Part shown: in pieces, positions 1 to 5,712 of the stretch | Numbering within the stretch: position 1 is the first letter of the stretch | How the letters are laid out: every line of letters starts with the position of its first letter | NCBI GenBank assembly: GCA_001871755.1 | Contig: MNXL01000372.1 | Coordinates: 1-8,615 of the forward strand | Length of the DNA stretch: 8,615 bases | Source of the DNA: Anaerolineae bacterium CG2_30_64_16 | GTDB lineage: Bacteria; Chloroflexota; Anaerolineae; CG2-30-64-16 | Reading direction: 5' to 3' | Translations under genes and position numbers: made by a program | The notes under the pieces: generated by a model | Database searches by the model: none | What the model was told of the DNA's origin: nothing | What the model saw: the letters and a program-made list of their open reading frames with translations, nothing else

Positions 1-88
1 GTTCCGCTTTCGCGGGAATGACGTTCCGCTTTCGCGGGAATGACGTTCCGCTTTCGCGGGAATGACGTTCCGCTTTCGCAGGTGTGAC
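1..88. repeat. 22-bp tandem repeat, four copies
   Basis: Three identical 22-bp units (1-22, 23-44, 45-66) are followed by a fourth (67-88) that diverges near its end. Each unit holds an imperfect hairpin, TTCCGC-TTTC-GCGGGAA with one bulged G; on the opposite strand the loop is a GAAA tetraloop. The array touches the window edge and may continue outside. Similar 'CGCGGGAATGAC' intergenic repeats are widespread in bacterial genomes. There are no spacers between units, so it is not a CRISPR array. Confidence 0.93.
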
Positions 89-187
89 TGAGCGAAGCAC
101 GTCCTGAGCTGCGTCCTGAGTTACATCCTGAGCCTGTCGAAGCATGTCCTGAGCCAAGCCGAAGGGGGCTTGTCGAAGGGCAACGCC
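88..187. repeat. Degenerate TCCTGAG / TCGAAG dispersed-repeat patch
   Basis: TCCTGAG occurs at 102-108, 114-120, 126-132 and 148-154, the first three at an exact 12-bp period. It is interleaved with GAAGCA and TGTCGAAG words. The sequence looks like piled-up fragments of the common intergenic 'CCTGAGC-TGTCGAAG' repeat. No open frame or promoter is apparent here, and it separates the tandem array from moxR. Confidence 0.7.
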
Positions 188-218
188 GAAGGACCGAAAA
201 ACTGACGTGCGCTCAGCA

Positions 219-224
219 TACAAT
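219..224 (+). promoter_or_regulatory. Possible -10 element for moxR
   Basis: TACAAT matches the -10 consensus in five of six positions and lies 45 bases before the preferred TTG start of moxR. No convincing -35 is present at 16-18 bp upstream, so this is a weak call resting on position and the -10 match alone. Confidence 0.3.
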
Positions 225-269
225 GGAGGTGACGTCGTTCGTGTCTGCCTGTCATCGGAGGCGCCTACT

Positions 270-1220
270 TTGGATACCATCCGCTCTTTTGCTCAAGACG
301 TCATCGCCAACGTCGAGAAGGTGATCGTCGGCCAGCGCACGGCCATCGAGCTTCTGCTGACCGCGCTGTTTTGCGAAGGGCACGTGCTGCTGGAGGATGT
401 GCCGGGCGTGGGCAAGACGATGCTGGCCCGGGCGCTGGCCGTTTCGTTGGGGATCAGCTTCAAGCGATTGCAGTGCACCCCCGATCTGCTGCCCAACGAC
501 GTGACCGGGGTCTCGGTCTACAACCAGCAGACGGGCAACTTCGAGTTTGTCCCTGGTCCAGCGTTCGTGCACGTTCTGCTGGCCGACGAGGTCAATCGCG
601 CCACGCCTCGCACGCAGTCGGCGCTATTGGAGTGCATGGGCGAGCGCCAGATCACCGTGGACGGCGCCACCCGGCCGCTGGCACGCCCCTTCATCGTGCT
701 GGCCACCCAGAACCCCACCGAGTACGAGGGGACCTTCCCGCTGCCGGAGGCGCAGCTCGACCGATTCCTCATCAAGCTAAGCCTGGGTTATCTGGACCCG
801 CGGGCGGAGAACCAGATGCTGTTGAACCTGCGCCGGCAGCACCCTATCGAGACGATCCAGCCTGTGGTGGACGGGCGGCTGGTGACGGAGTTGGCCCCGC
901 GCATCTGGGATGTGCATGTGGATGACACCGTGCGGGAGTACATCGTGCGGCTGGTCAACGCGACCCGCACCCAACCCGACCTGTTGTTGGGCGCGAGCCC
1001 GCGCGGGAGCCTGGCGTTGTACAAGGCAAGCCAGGCCTGGGCCGCGCTGCATGGCCGCGATTACGTCCTCCCCGATGACGTCAAGCGGCTGGCGCCCCTG
1101 ACCCTCGCTCACCGTTGTCTGGTGCATCCTGAGAGCGCGCTTCGGGGCCGGACGTCCACCGCGATCATCACGAGTTTGCTGGCCCAGGTCCCGTTGGAGA
1201 TCGGCGACGCGGGCGTTTGA
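270..1220 (+). CDS. MoxR-family AAA+ ATPase
   Basis: This is a cytoplasmic AAA+ chaperone-like ATPase of the MoxR family, thought to remodel or activate partner proteins, often DUF58 or vWA-domain proteins. Numbered from the TTG start (316 aa), it shows Walker A (PGVGKT, K49), Walker B (LLADE, D106/E107), sensor 1 (ATQNP, N148), the arginine finger in EAQLDRF (R165) and sensor 2 in GASPRG (R245). Length is normal for the family. I chose TTG at 270 because GGAGG at 257-261 lies 8 nt upstream and the next residues (DTIRSFAQDVIANVEKVIVGQ) are the usual MoxR N-terminus. An in-frame GTG at 207 would add 21 unfamiliar residues and has no ribosome binding site. The DUF58 and DUF4129 partners lie downstream, after rsmI. 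Family certain; exact substrate unknown. Confidence 0.95.
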   Translation: MDTIRSFAQDVIANVEKVIVGQRTAIELLLTALFCEGHVLLEDVPGVGKTMLARALAVSLGISFKRLQCTPDLLPNDVTGVSVYNQQTGNFEFVPGPAFVHVLLADEVNRATPRTQSALLECMGERQITVDGATRPLARPFIVLATQNPTEYEGTFPLPEAQLDRFLIKLSLGYLDPRAENQMLLNLRRQHPIETIQPVVDGRLVTELAPRIWDVHVDDTVREYIVRLVNATRTQPDLLLGASPRGSLALYKASQAWAALHGRDYVLPDDVKRLAPLTLAHRCLVHPESALRGRTSTAIITSLLAQVPLEIGDAGV

Positions 1221-1232
1221 TCGAGGGTGTCT

Positions 1233-1291
1233 CGCTGTGGCCGGTCTCCTGACTGGGCCACTGTGGCTCGATCTGGAGACCAGCCACAGCG
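1233..1291 (+). other. Long nested hairpin between moxR and rsmI
   Basis: Positions 1233-1249 pair with 1275-1291: 17 positions with a single C/A mismatch. The 25-nt loop holds a second small stem (GCCA 1257-1260 with TGGC 1264-1267, extendable by two pairs). It begins 13 bases after the moxR stop codon. No T-run follows, so it is not a standard intrinsic terminator. It could still reduce read-through, protect the moxR mRNA 3' end or be an RNase processing site. It also argues against GTG 1237 as the rsmI start. Confidence 0.7.
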
Positions 1292-1329
1292 GCCCGGATT
1301 CAGAGGATTCGTGCGATCGGAGTCACGAC

Positions 1330-2040
1330 ATGCTGTACCTGGTGGCAACACCTATCGGTAACCTCGGGGACATCACCTTGCGCGCGGTGGACGTTCTGCG
1401 CGCGGTGGACGTGATCGCCAGCGAGGATACCCGCAAGACGGGGATTCTGCTCAAGCACTTCGACATCCGCAAGCCACAGCTCGCATTCCAGGAGCACAAC
1501 GAGGCGCGCGCGGGCGAGCGGATCATGACCATGCTGGCGGAGGGCCAGTCCGTGGCGCTGGTGACCGAGGCGGGCACACCGGGTATCTCCGATCCTGGTT
1601 TTACGCTTGTCCGGCGGGCTATCGCCGCAGGCGAGACTGTGACGGTCGTCCCCGGCCCCACCGCGCTCATCGTGGCGTTGGTGCTCTCCGGGCTGGCGGT
1701 GCACAGCTTCACTTTCCGTGGTTTTCCACCGCGTAAGCCTGGGGCCAGGCGCAACTTTCTGGCGATGGACCGAGAGTCACCACACACACTGATTTTCTAC
1801 GAGAGCCCGTATCGCGTGGAGGCATTCTTGCGGGACGCGCTGGAGGTGTACGGCGATCGCGCCGCGGCCCTGGCGCGCGAGCTGACCAAGCTCCATGAGA
1901 CGGTCCAACGCGGCCGGCTTTCGGAGTTGTTGGCAGCCGTTGGCCAGACGACCCCGAAGGGCGAGTACGTCGTGCTCATCGCCGGGGCGGGTGCACCCTC
2001 ACCCCTCCGAGAGTTGGAGGGAGTCGAGACTGAGAGCTGA
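1330..2040 (+). CDS. rsmI: 16S rRNA (cytidine1402-2'-O)-methyltransferase RsmI
   Basis: RsmI uses S-adenosylmethionine to methylate the ribose of C1402 in the 16S rRNA decoding centre, working with RsmH on the same nucleotide. The 236-aa product has the whole family signature: LVATPIGNLGDITLRA (4-19), SEDTRKT (31-37), the glycine-rich GTPGISDPG (82-90), VVPGPTA (106-112), FRGFPPRK (129-136), IFYESPYR (155-162), ARELTKLHE (182-190) and EYVVLIAG (212-219). ATG 1330 has GGAG at 1319-1322, 7 nt upstream, and starts exactly at the conserved MLYLVATP. An upstream GTG at 1237 would have to translate the hairpin. It is shorter than E. coli RsmI (about 286 aa), lacking the C-terminal extension; the last residues are encoded over a CCCTCC/GGAGGG stem (2003-2021). 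It sits between moxR and the DUF58 gene. Confidence 0.96.
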   Translation: MLYLVATPIGNLGDITLRAVDVLRAVDVIASEDTRKTGILLKHFDIRKPQLAFQEHNEARAGERIMTMLAEGQSVALVTEAGTPGISDPGFTLVRRAIAAGETVTVVPGPTALIVALVLSGLAVHSFTFRGFPPRKPGARRNFLAMDRESPHTLIFYESPYRVEAFLRDALEVYGDRAAALARELTKLHETVQRGRLSELLAAVGQTTPKGEYVVLIAGAGAPSPLRELEGVETES

Positions 2041-2076
2041 CGACGTCGCTGGAAGCTAACCAGGCTGGGAAAGCCC

Positions 2077-3318
2077 ATGTCCGATCTCCCGATCCTCATA
2101 CTGTTGTTCCTGGTAGTCGCGGTGTTGCTGCGCCAGGATTTCGTGTTCTACCTGGTCTACGTTCTGACCGGCACCTATCTGTTTTCACAGTGGTGGACCG
2201 GTCGCAACCTGCGCCACCTGCGGGTTCATCGCCGGTTCACCGATCACGTCTTTCTGGGCGAGACCGCCGACGTGGAGATCGAGATCGAGAACACAAGTTG
2301 GTGGCCGGTTCCCTGGTTGCGTTGTGATGAAGCCCCGCCCGGTGATCTGATCACCGGCGGGGGTGTGAGTGCGGTTGTCTCGGTGCGCCCGAAGGAGCGG
2401 GTGCGTTTGCACTACGAGCTGCCTGGCTGGCGTCGCGGTTACTACTCGGTCGGGCCAACCCGCCTGGCCACCGGCGACTTGTTCGGGTTTGCCGAAGCGC
2501 GCGCCAGCGGTGATCAGGTCGATCACCTCACTGTCTACCCGCGGGTGATCCCACTGGCGCAGGCCGCGCTGACCTCCCGTTCCCCGCAAGGTACGATCAA
2601 GAGTACTCAGCACGTCTTCGCCGATCCCACGCGACCGGTCGGGGTGCGGAATTACCAGCCCGGTGACCCACTGCACAGCGTCGATTGGAAGAGCAGCGCG
2701 CGCACCGGCCGTCTACAAGTCAAGAAGTACGAGCCCGCAGTGTCGTTGGGCAGCGTGATCTTCCTGAATCTGCACGCGCCGACCTACAGCAGGCCAATCC
2801 GGCATAACGCCAGTGAGTGGGCCATCGTCTTGGCTGCTTCCCTGGCTAACTACCTGGTCGATCAACGCCAGGCGGTCGGCCTGGCCTGCAACGGGATCGA
2901 TGCGCCGACGGAGACCGCGTGTTGGTATATCGCGCCCCGCCCAGGGCGCACGCACCTGATGAAGTTGTTGGAGTGGCTGGCGCGCGTGCAGTTAGCGGAG
3001 ACAACTCCTCTGGCCGATTGGCTGCCCACCGCGGTGCAGGACCTTCCCTGGGGCACCACAGTTGTCGCTATCACGCCGACCGGAGATGAGGCAACTTGCC
3101 GGGCGTTGCATCACCTGCTACGCTCCGGCTTGAATCCAGCCCTGGTGGTGGTGGAACCGCATGCTCAGTTTGGAGTGGTGCAGGAGCGGGCGCGGCGTCT
3201 GGGTGTCCCGGCGCACCTGATCCCCGACGAACACGCGCTGGCGCGCTGGCGTGCTACGCAGATCGGCGCTTCGATCGTTGCCTGGCCCGGAGTTTCGGCC
3301 GGCGGCTCGCCAGCATGA
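2077..3318 (+). CDS. DUF58 domain protein, membrane anchored
   Basis: This 413-aa DUF58 protein is the usual partner of MoxR ATPases. Its biochemical role is unproven; the C-terminal half resembles a vWA-like fold. Two hydrophobic segments near the N-terminus (about 5-18 and 22-37) should anchor it in the membrane. A beta-rich region follows (about 45-160, including GDLFGF at 133-138). The DUF58 signature is at 189-216: GVRNYQPGDPLHSVDWK, then ARTG and LQVKKYE. It begins at ATG 2077, 36 nt after rsmI, with only a weak purine-rich GGGAAAG as ribosome binding site. The DUF4129 gene follows 25 nt after its stop, consistent with one transcript. No motif of the family looks lost. Confidence 0.93.
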   Translation: MSDLPILILLFLVVAVLLRQDFVFYLVYVLTGTYLFSQWWTGRNLRHLRVHRRFTDHVFLGETADVEIEIENTSWWPVPWLRCDEAPPGDLITGGGVSAVVSVRPKERVRLHYELPGWRRGYYSVGPTRLATGDLFGFAEARASGDQVDHLTVYPRVIPLAQAALTSRSPQGTIKSTQHVFADPTRPVGVRNYQPGDPLHSVDWKSSARTGRLQVKKYEPAVSLGSVIFLNLHAPTYSRPIRHNASEWAIVLAASLANYLVDQRQAVGLACNGIDAPTETACWYIAPRPGRTHLMKLLEWLARVQLAETTPLADWLPTAVQDLPWGTTVVAITPTGDEATCRALHHLLRSGLNPALVVVEPHAQFGVVQERARRLGVPAHLIPDEHALARWRATQIGASIVAWPGVSAGGSPA

Positions 3319-3343
3319 CTGTGTGACGGATACGGATCGTGCC

Positions 3344-5044
3344 ATGAGAACGCCAATCCAGTCTACCAGGCCGGACTACCGCGATTTCCGGGATGACGCG
3401 TGGGTGAGCGGCGTCTTCCGCCCGCTGCTGACCGCGGTGCTCGCCATCGGTTTAGTCGCTGGCCCGCTATCGGCGTATCGGGTCATCGCTCCCTGGCGGC
3501 TTGGCTACGTCCTGCCGTTGACCTTTGTCGCGGCGCTCGAAGGGGTGTATAGCACGCGCCAGTTGGGCCGGCCCAACTGGCGCGATCGGCGCGGACTGGC
3601 GTTTCGGGTGGGGGAGGTGGTGGTGCTGTTGGGCGTCCTGCGGCTGGCGACCTGGCTCTTCTCCCTCGGCGTACCTGGGCCAGAGACGCTGCGGCTCTGG
3701 CTGGTCAACCCCGGCGCCTTCTTCGACGCTCAGTTTGTCATCGTGGGCGTTTTGTTGATACTGGCGTGGGGGCTGGCAATCGGCGTCACCAGCGATTTTC
3801 TTGATCTGGCGCTTCAGGCGGATGAGGTCGCAGCGCATGAAAGCGCGGCGCGGGGCGCGGCCGGCAGCGAACTGCGGGCTTTCTTGTCCCCAGCGCGCGC
3901 CGATATTGTGGGTCGCTTCGCCGCGCGCTGGATCTGGGGTGGGATGGCGGTGGTGTTTTTTGCCACGTTGTCGCAGTTGTCCGTGACCGGCGGGACCGCG
4001 GGTGGACCGCTGAAGGTGGGCTTGTCCCGGCTGGGGCTATCGTTTGAGAGCCTGGCCGCGCTGATCGGGTATTTTCTGGCCGGGTTGCTGTTGATGAGTC
4101 AGGCCCGATTGGCGGTGCTGCGCGGGCGCTGGTACAACCAGGGTCTGGCGGTGGCGCCGACCGTGCTGCAACGCTGGCACGTCAACAGCGCCCTTGCTCT
4201 GCTGCTAGTGGCCGGTGTGGCGGCCCTGCTGCCGATGGCGTCTACTGGCTGGCTCTCGACGGCGCTATACGGACTGATCGGCTTCCTTGCACGAGTGGTC
4301 TACGGCATTTTGATGGCGTTGATGTGGCTGCTGGCCGCGATCCTCTTTCCGCTGCGGTTCTTCACTACGCGCGGGCAACCGGAACCGATGGCGCCGCCGA
4401 TGGAGATCCCATCTCAGGCCGAGGCTGTGAGCCGACTGCCCGCCTGGCTGGGGGGCGCGGTGCTCTGGATCGTCGTGGCCCTGATCGGCGGCTACTTTCT
4501 GCTGAGTTATCTGCGGGCGCACGGGCTGCTGCAAGGTCGCTGGGGCCGCTGGCTGACGCAGTTGCGCGATTGGTGGCGCGCGCGGTGGACCAGGCTGACC
4601 ATTGCTGCGGGCGCGATCACCTCTGTAATACGCAATCGGCCGAGGCGTTCGCGTCACCAGGCCGGCGACGGCATCGTCGAAGTCCCTCGCTGGCGGTGGG
4701 GGTCCTTGCCCCCACGCGAGCGCATCCGCTACTTTTACCTCAGGACGGTGCGACGCGCTGCCGAGCGCGGCCTGGCCCGACCGCCACACAAGACGCCGTT
4801 GGAGTTCGCAGGTGACCTGGAGGCGAGTTGGCCCGATGCCGAGGAGGACGTGCGCGAGTTGACCGCCGCGTTCCTGGCGGCGCGGTACACTCCTGGCGAT
4901 ATTCCTCTGGCGGACGCGCGCGCCGCGCAGCCTGTTTGGCGGAGGATCATGCGGGCGTTACGCGAGAGACCCGATGCCGGGCGTCGTCAAGTGGATGAGA
5001 GGCCGCGCATCGATGATCATGTCGGCAATCCTCCCACTACGTGA
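3344..5044 (+). CDS. Polytopic membrane protein with C-terminal DUF4129 domain
   Basis: The 566-aa product has roughly nine predicted membrane segments (near 24-45, 54-68, 86-107, 129-148, 196-212, 232-253, 281-299, 307-340 and 368-390). A basic linker (about 400-440) leads to a cytoplasmic DUF4129 domain (about 457-541) with the typical TPLEFAGDL and LTAAFLAARY segments. DUF4129 usually occurs at the end of transglutaminase-like membrane proteins encoded beside MoxR and DUF58. No Cys-His-Asp transglutaminase core is visible here, so this is the short membrane-plus-DUF4129 form. Function is unknown; the context suggests an envelope-associated complex. ATG 3344 is preferred, though with only a weak GGA upstream; GTG 3323 in the same frame, 4 nt after the DUF58 stop, is possible. 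Its coding sequence contains the 30-bp palindrome at 3555-3584. Confidence 0.85.
   Translation: MRTPIQSTRPDYRDFRDDAWVSGVFRPLLTAVLAIGLVAGPLSAYRVIAPWRLGYVLPLTFVAALEGVYSTRQLGRPNWRDRRGLAFRVGEVVVLLGVLRLATWLFSLGVPGPETLRLWLVNPGAFFDAQFVIVGVLLILAWGLAIGVTSDFLDLALQADEVAAHESAARGAAGSELRAFLSPARADIVGRFAARWIWGGMAVVFFATLSQLSVTGGTAGGPLKVGLSRLGLSFESLAALIGYFLAGLLLMSQARLAVLRGRWYNQGLAVAPTVLQRWHVNSALALLLVAGVAALLPMASTGWLSTALYGLIGFLARVVYGILMALMWLLAAILFPLRFFTTRGQPEPMAPPMEIPSQAEAVSRLPAWLGGAVLWIVVALIGGYFLLSYLRAHGLLQGRWGRWLTQLRDWWRARWTRLTIAAGAITSVIRNRPRRSRHQAGDGIVEVPRWRWGSLPPRERIRYFYLRTVRRAAERGLARPPHKTPLEFAGDLEASWPDAEEDVRELTAAFLAARYTPGDIPLADARAAQPVWRRIMRALRERPDAGRRQVDERPRIDDHVGNPPTT
3555..3584. repeat. Perfect 30-bp palindrome inside the DUF4129 gene
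   Basis: The left half CGCGCCAGTTGGGCC is followed directly by its exact reverse complement, with no central spacer; the next outer pair (A/A) breaks the symmetry. It encodes about residues 71-81 (TRQLGRPNWRD) in the loop between the second and third membrane segments. A perfect palindrome of this length is very unlikely by chance in a window this size. No known site is recognised. Confidence 0.9.
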
Positions 5045-5056
5045 ACCGCACAGATT

Positions 5057-5085
5057 TTGACATCTGTTACAGCTTGCGCTATACT
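5057..5085 (+). promoter_or_regulatory. Strong sigma-70-type promoter
   Basis: A consensus -35 TTGACA (5057-5062) is separated by exactly 17 bp from TATACT (5080-5085, five of six matches). It starts 12 bases after the DUF4129 stop codon. Transcription should begin near 5092, which is where the pairing region GGCCCA starts. It drives the structured RNA and perhaps rpsU. Confidence 0.85.
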
Positions 5086-5091
5086 TGGTTT

Positions 5092-5281
5092 GGCCCAAAA
5101 TCCGTACACGTTTCCCTGGTAGGAGCGCATATGGCCTGAACGGAGAGCATCTCAGTTCCAAATGCCTGACCTGAAAGTGATGTGAGGTGACAGCGCCTCG
5201 CTAAACCGGACGGAGGCGGACTGCTACCAGGCAACAGATGTGATGTGTGGGCCTCACCGAAGGGTGAGGTTCTGTGTTGTT
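5092..5281 (+). ncRNA. Candidate structured RNA or rpsU leader, family unknown
   Basis: About 190 nt with its own promoter and a terminator-like end. The predicted 5' end GGCCCA (5092-5097) pairs with TGGGCC (5248-5253), and CCTGGTAG (5115-5122) pairs perfectly with CTACCAGG (5224-5231). GCCT (5134-5137) can pair with AGGC (5214-5217). Inside are two hairpins: 5138-5145 with 5151-5158 (GAACGGAG/CTCAGTTC, one mismatch) and 5182-5189 with 5194-5201 (GTGAGGTG/CGCCTCGC, G-U pairs allowed). The result is a multibranched fold with paired ends. It may be a free small RNA or a cis-acting leader for rpsU. I cannot match it to a known riboswitch class, tmRNA, RNase P RNA or SRP RNA. 6S RNA fits the size but not the branching. 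Confidence 0.5.
5249..5281 (+). terminator. Terminator-like hairpin before rpsU
   Basis: CCTCACC (5252-5258) pairs with GGTGAGG (5263-5269) around a GAAG loop; three more pairs (5249-5251 with 5270-5272, two of them G-U) can extend it. The stretch 5270-5281 has eight Ts in twelve bases. The 5' arm overlaps the closing strand TGGGCC of the upstream RNA, so the two helices compete at 5249-5253. Termination may be partial or regulated, since no strong promoter is visible between here and rpsU. Confidence 0.65.
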
Positions 5282-5316
5282 AAGGAAAGACGTGACGAGA
5301 TTGATTGATGGCGGGG

Positions 5317-5326
5317 AAGGAGGTGA
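5317..5326 (+). promoter_or_regulatory. Strong ribosome binding site of rpsU
   Basis: AAGGAGGTGA is a full-length match to the 16S rRNA 3' end and fixes the GTG start at 5333. Its GGTGAG part (5322-5327) repeats the 3' arm of the upstream terminator (5263-5268), so CTCACC at 5253-5258 could pair with either one. Confidence 0.85.
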
Positions 5327-5332
5327 GTCAAA

Positions 5333-5545
5333 GTGGCTACAGTGGTGCTACGGCCGGGGGAGTCCCAGGAGTCTCTGCTCAAGCGCTTCCGCAAGGAGGT
5401 TATGAAGCAACGCATTCTGCCCACCGTGCGCAAAAAGCGCTGGTTTACACCGCCCAGCGAGCTGCGCCGTCTGAAAAAACAGAAGGCAATTCGCAAGGCC
5501 CGTCAGGCGCAGCGTCGACGAGAAGGCCGGGAGAGCTTCCGATAG
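5333..5545 (+). CDS. rpsU: 30S ribosomal protein bS21
   Basis: bS21 is a small basic protein on the 30S platform close to the 3' end of 16S rRNA and takes part in mRNA engagement at initiation. The 70-aa product has the family pattern: an N-terminal strand VVLRPGESQESLLKRF, then EVMKQRILPTVRKKRWFTPPSELRR, then a highly basic tail of Lys, Arg and Gln. The length matches the usual bS21 (about 60-71 aa). It starts with GTG at 5333 behind a near-perfect Shine-Dalgarno sequence. Upstream is the structured RNA and terminator-like hairpin; downstream is a strong terminator hairpin, so it may form its own transcription unit. Control by the leader is inferred, not shown. Confidence 0.95.
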   Translation: MATVVLRPGESQESLLKRFRKEVMKQRILPTVRKKRWFTPPSELRRLKKQKAIRKARQAQRRREGRESFR

Positions 5546-5553
5546 TCGAGTGC

Positions 5554-5585
5554 AGCCGCGGCCGCACTCGTGGCCGCGGCTTTCT
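5554..5585 (+). terminator. Intrinsic terminator of rpsU
   Basis: A perfect 10-bp GC-rich stem, AGCCGCGGCC (5554-5563) with GGCCGCGGCT (5572-5581), has an 8-nt loop and is followed by TTTCT. It lies 8 bases after the rpsU stop codon. The T-run is short but the stem is very stable. An overlapping alternative stem, GAGTGC (5548-5553) with GCACTC (5564-5569), cannot form at the same time. Confidence 0.75.
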
Positions 5586-5593
5586 GTGGCGCG

Positions 5594-5630
5594 CCGGGGT
5601 GTTGAGCGTGCCGGCCCCGGTCAGACCGGG
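5594..5630 (+). other. Overlapping hairpins upstream of infA
   Basis: CCGGGG (5594-5599) can pair with CCCCGG (5615-5620), while CCCGGT (5616-5621) can pair with ACCGGG (5625-5630) around a CAG loop. These helices exclude each other. They lie 80-120 bases before infA and may be part of its leader. I see no convincing promoter between 5586 and 5712. Confidence 0.35.
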
Positions 5631-5712
5631 AAATGGTCTCTCAGTATCTGCCAGGATGTTGGCGTCTCAGACGGTCACCCCACGGTTGAGTAAAGTGAGA
5701 AGGCGGTAGTAA

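Noticed and set aside
1..88. CRISPR-like array
   Set aside because: The repeated units are directly joined, without spacers, and no cas gene is present.
207..269. GTG 207 as the moxR start
   Set aside because: It has no Shine-Dalgarno sequence and adds 21 residues unlike MoxR N-termini; TTG 270 has GGAGG at good spacing.
252..572. Long reading frames on the minus strand and in other + frames throughout the window
   Set aside because: They overlap well-supported genes, have no recognisable domains and are typical shadows in GC-rich coding DNA.
1237..1329. N-terminal extension of rsmI from GTG 1237
   Set aside because: It would translate the long hairpin, and the conserved RsmI N-terminus begins at ATG 1330 with its own ribosome binding site.
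5092..5253. Calling the structured RNA 6S RNA or a known riboswitch
   Set aside because: Size and paired ends suit 6S RNA, but the inside looks branched rather than a rod with a central bubble, and no riboswitch core motif was recognised.
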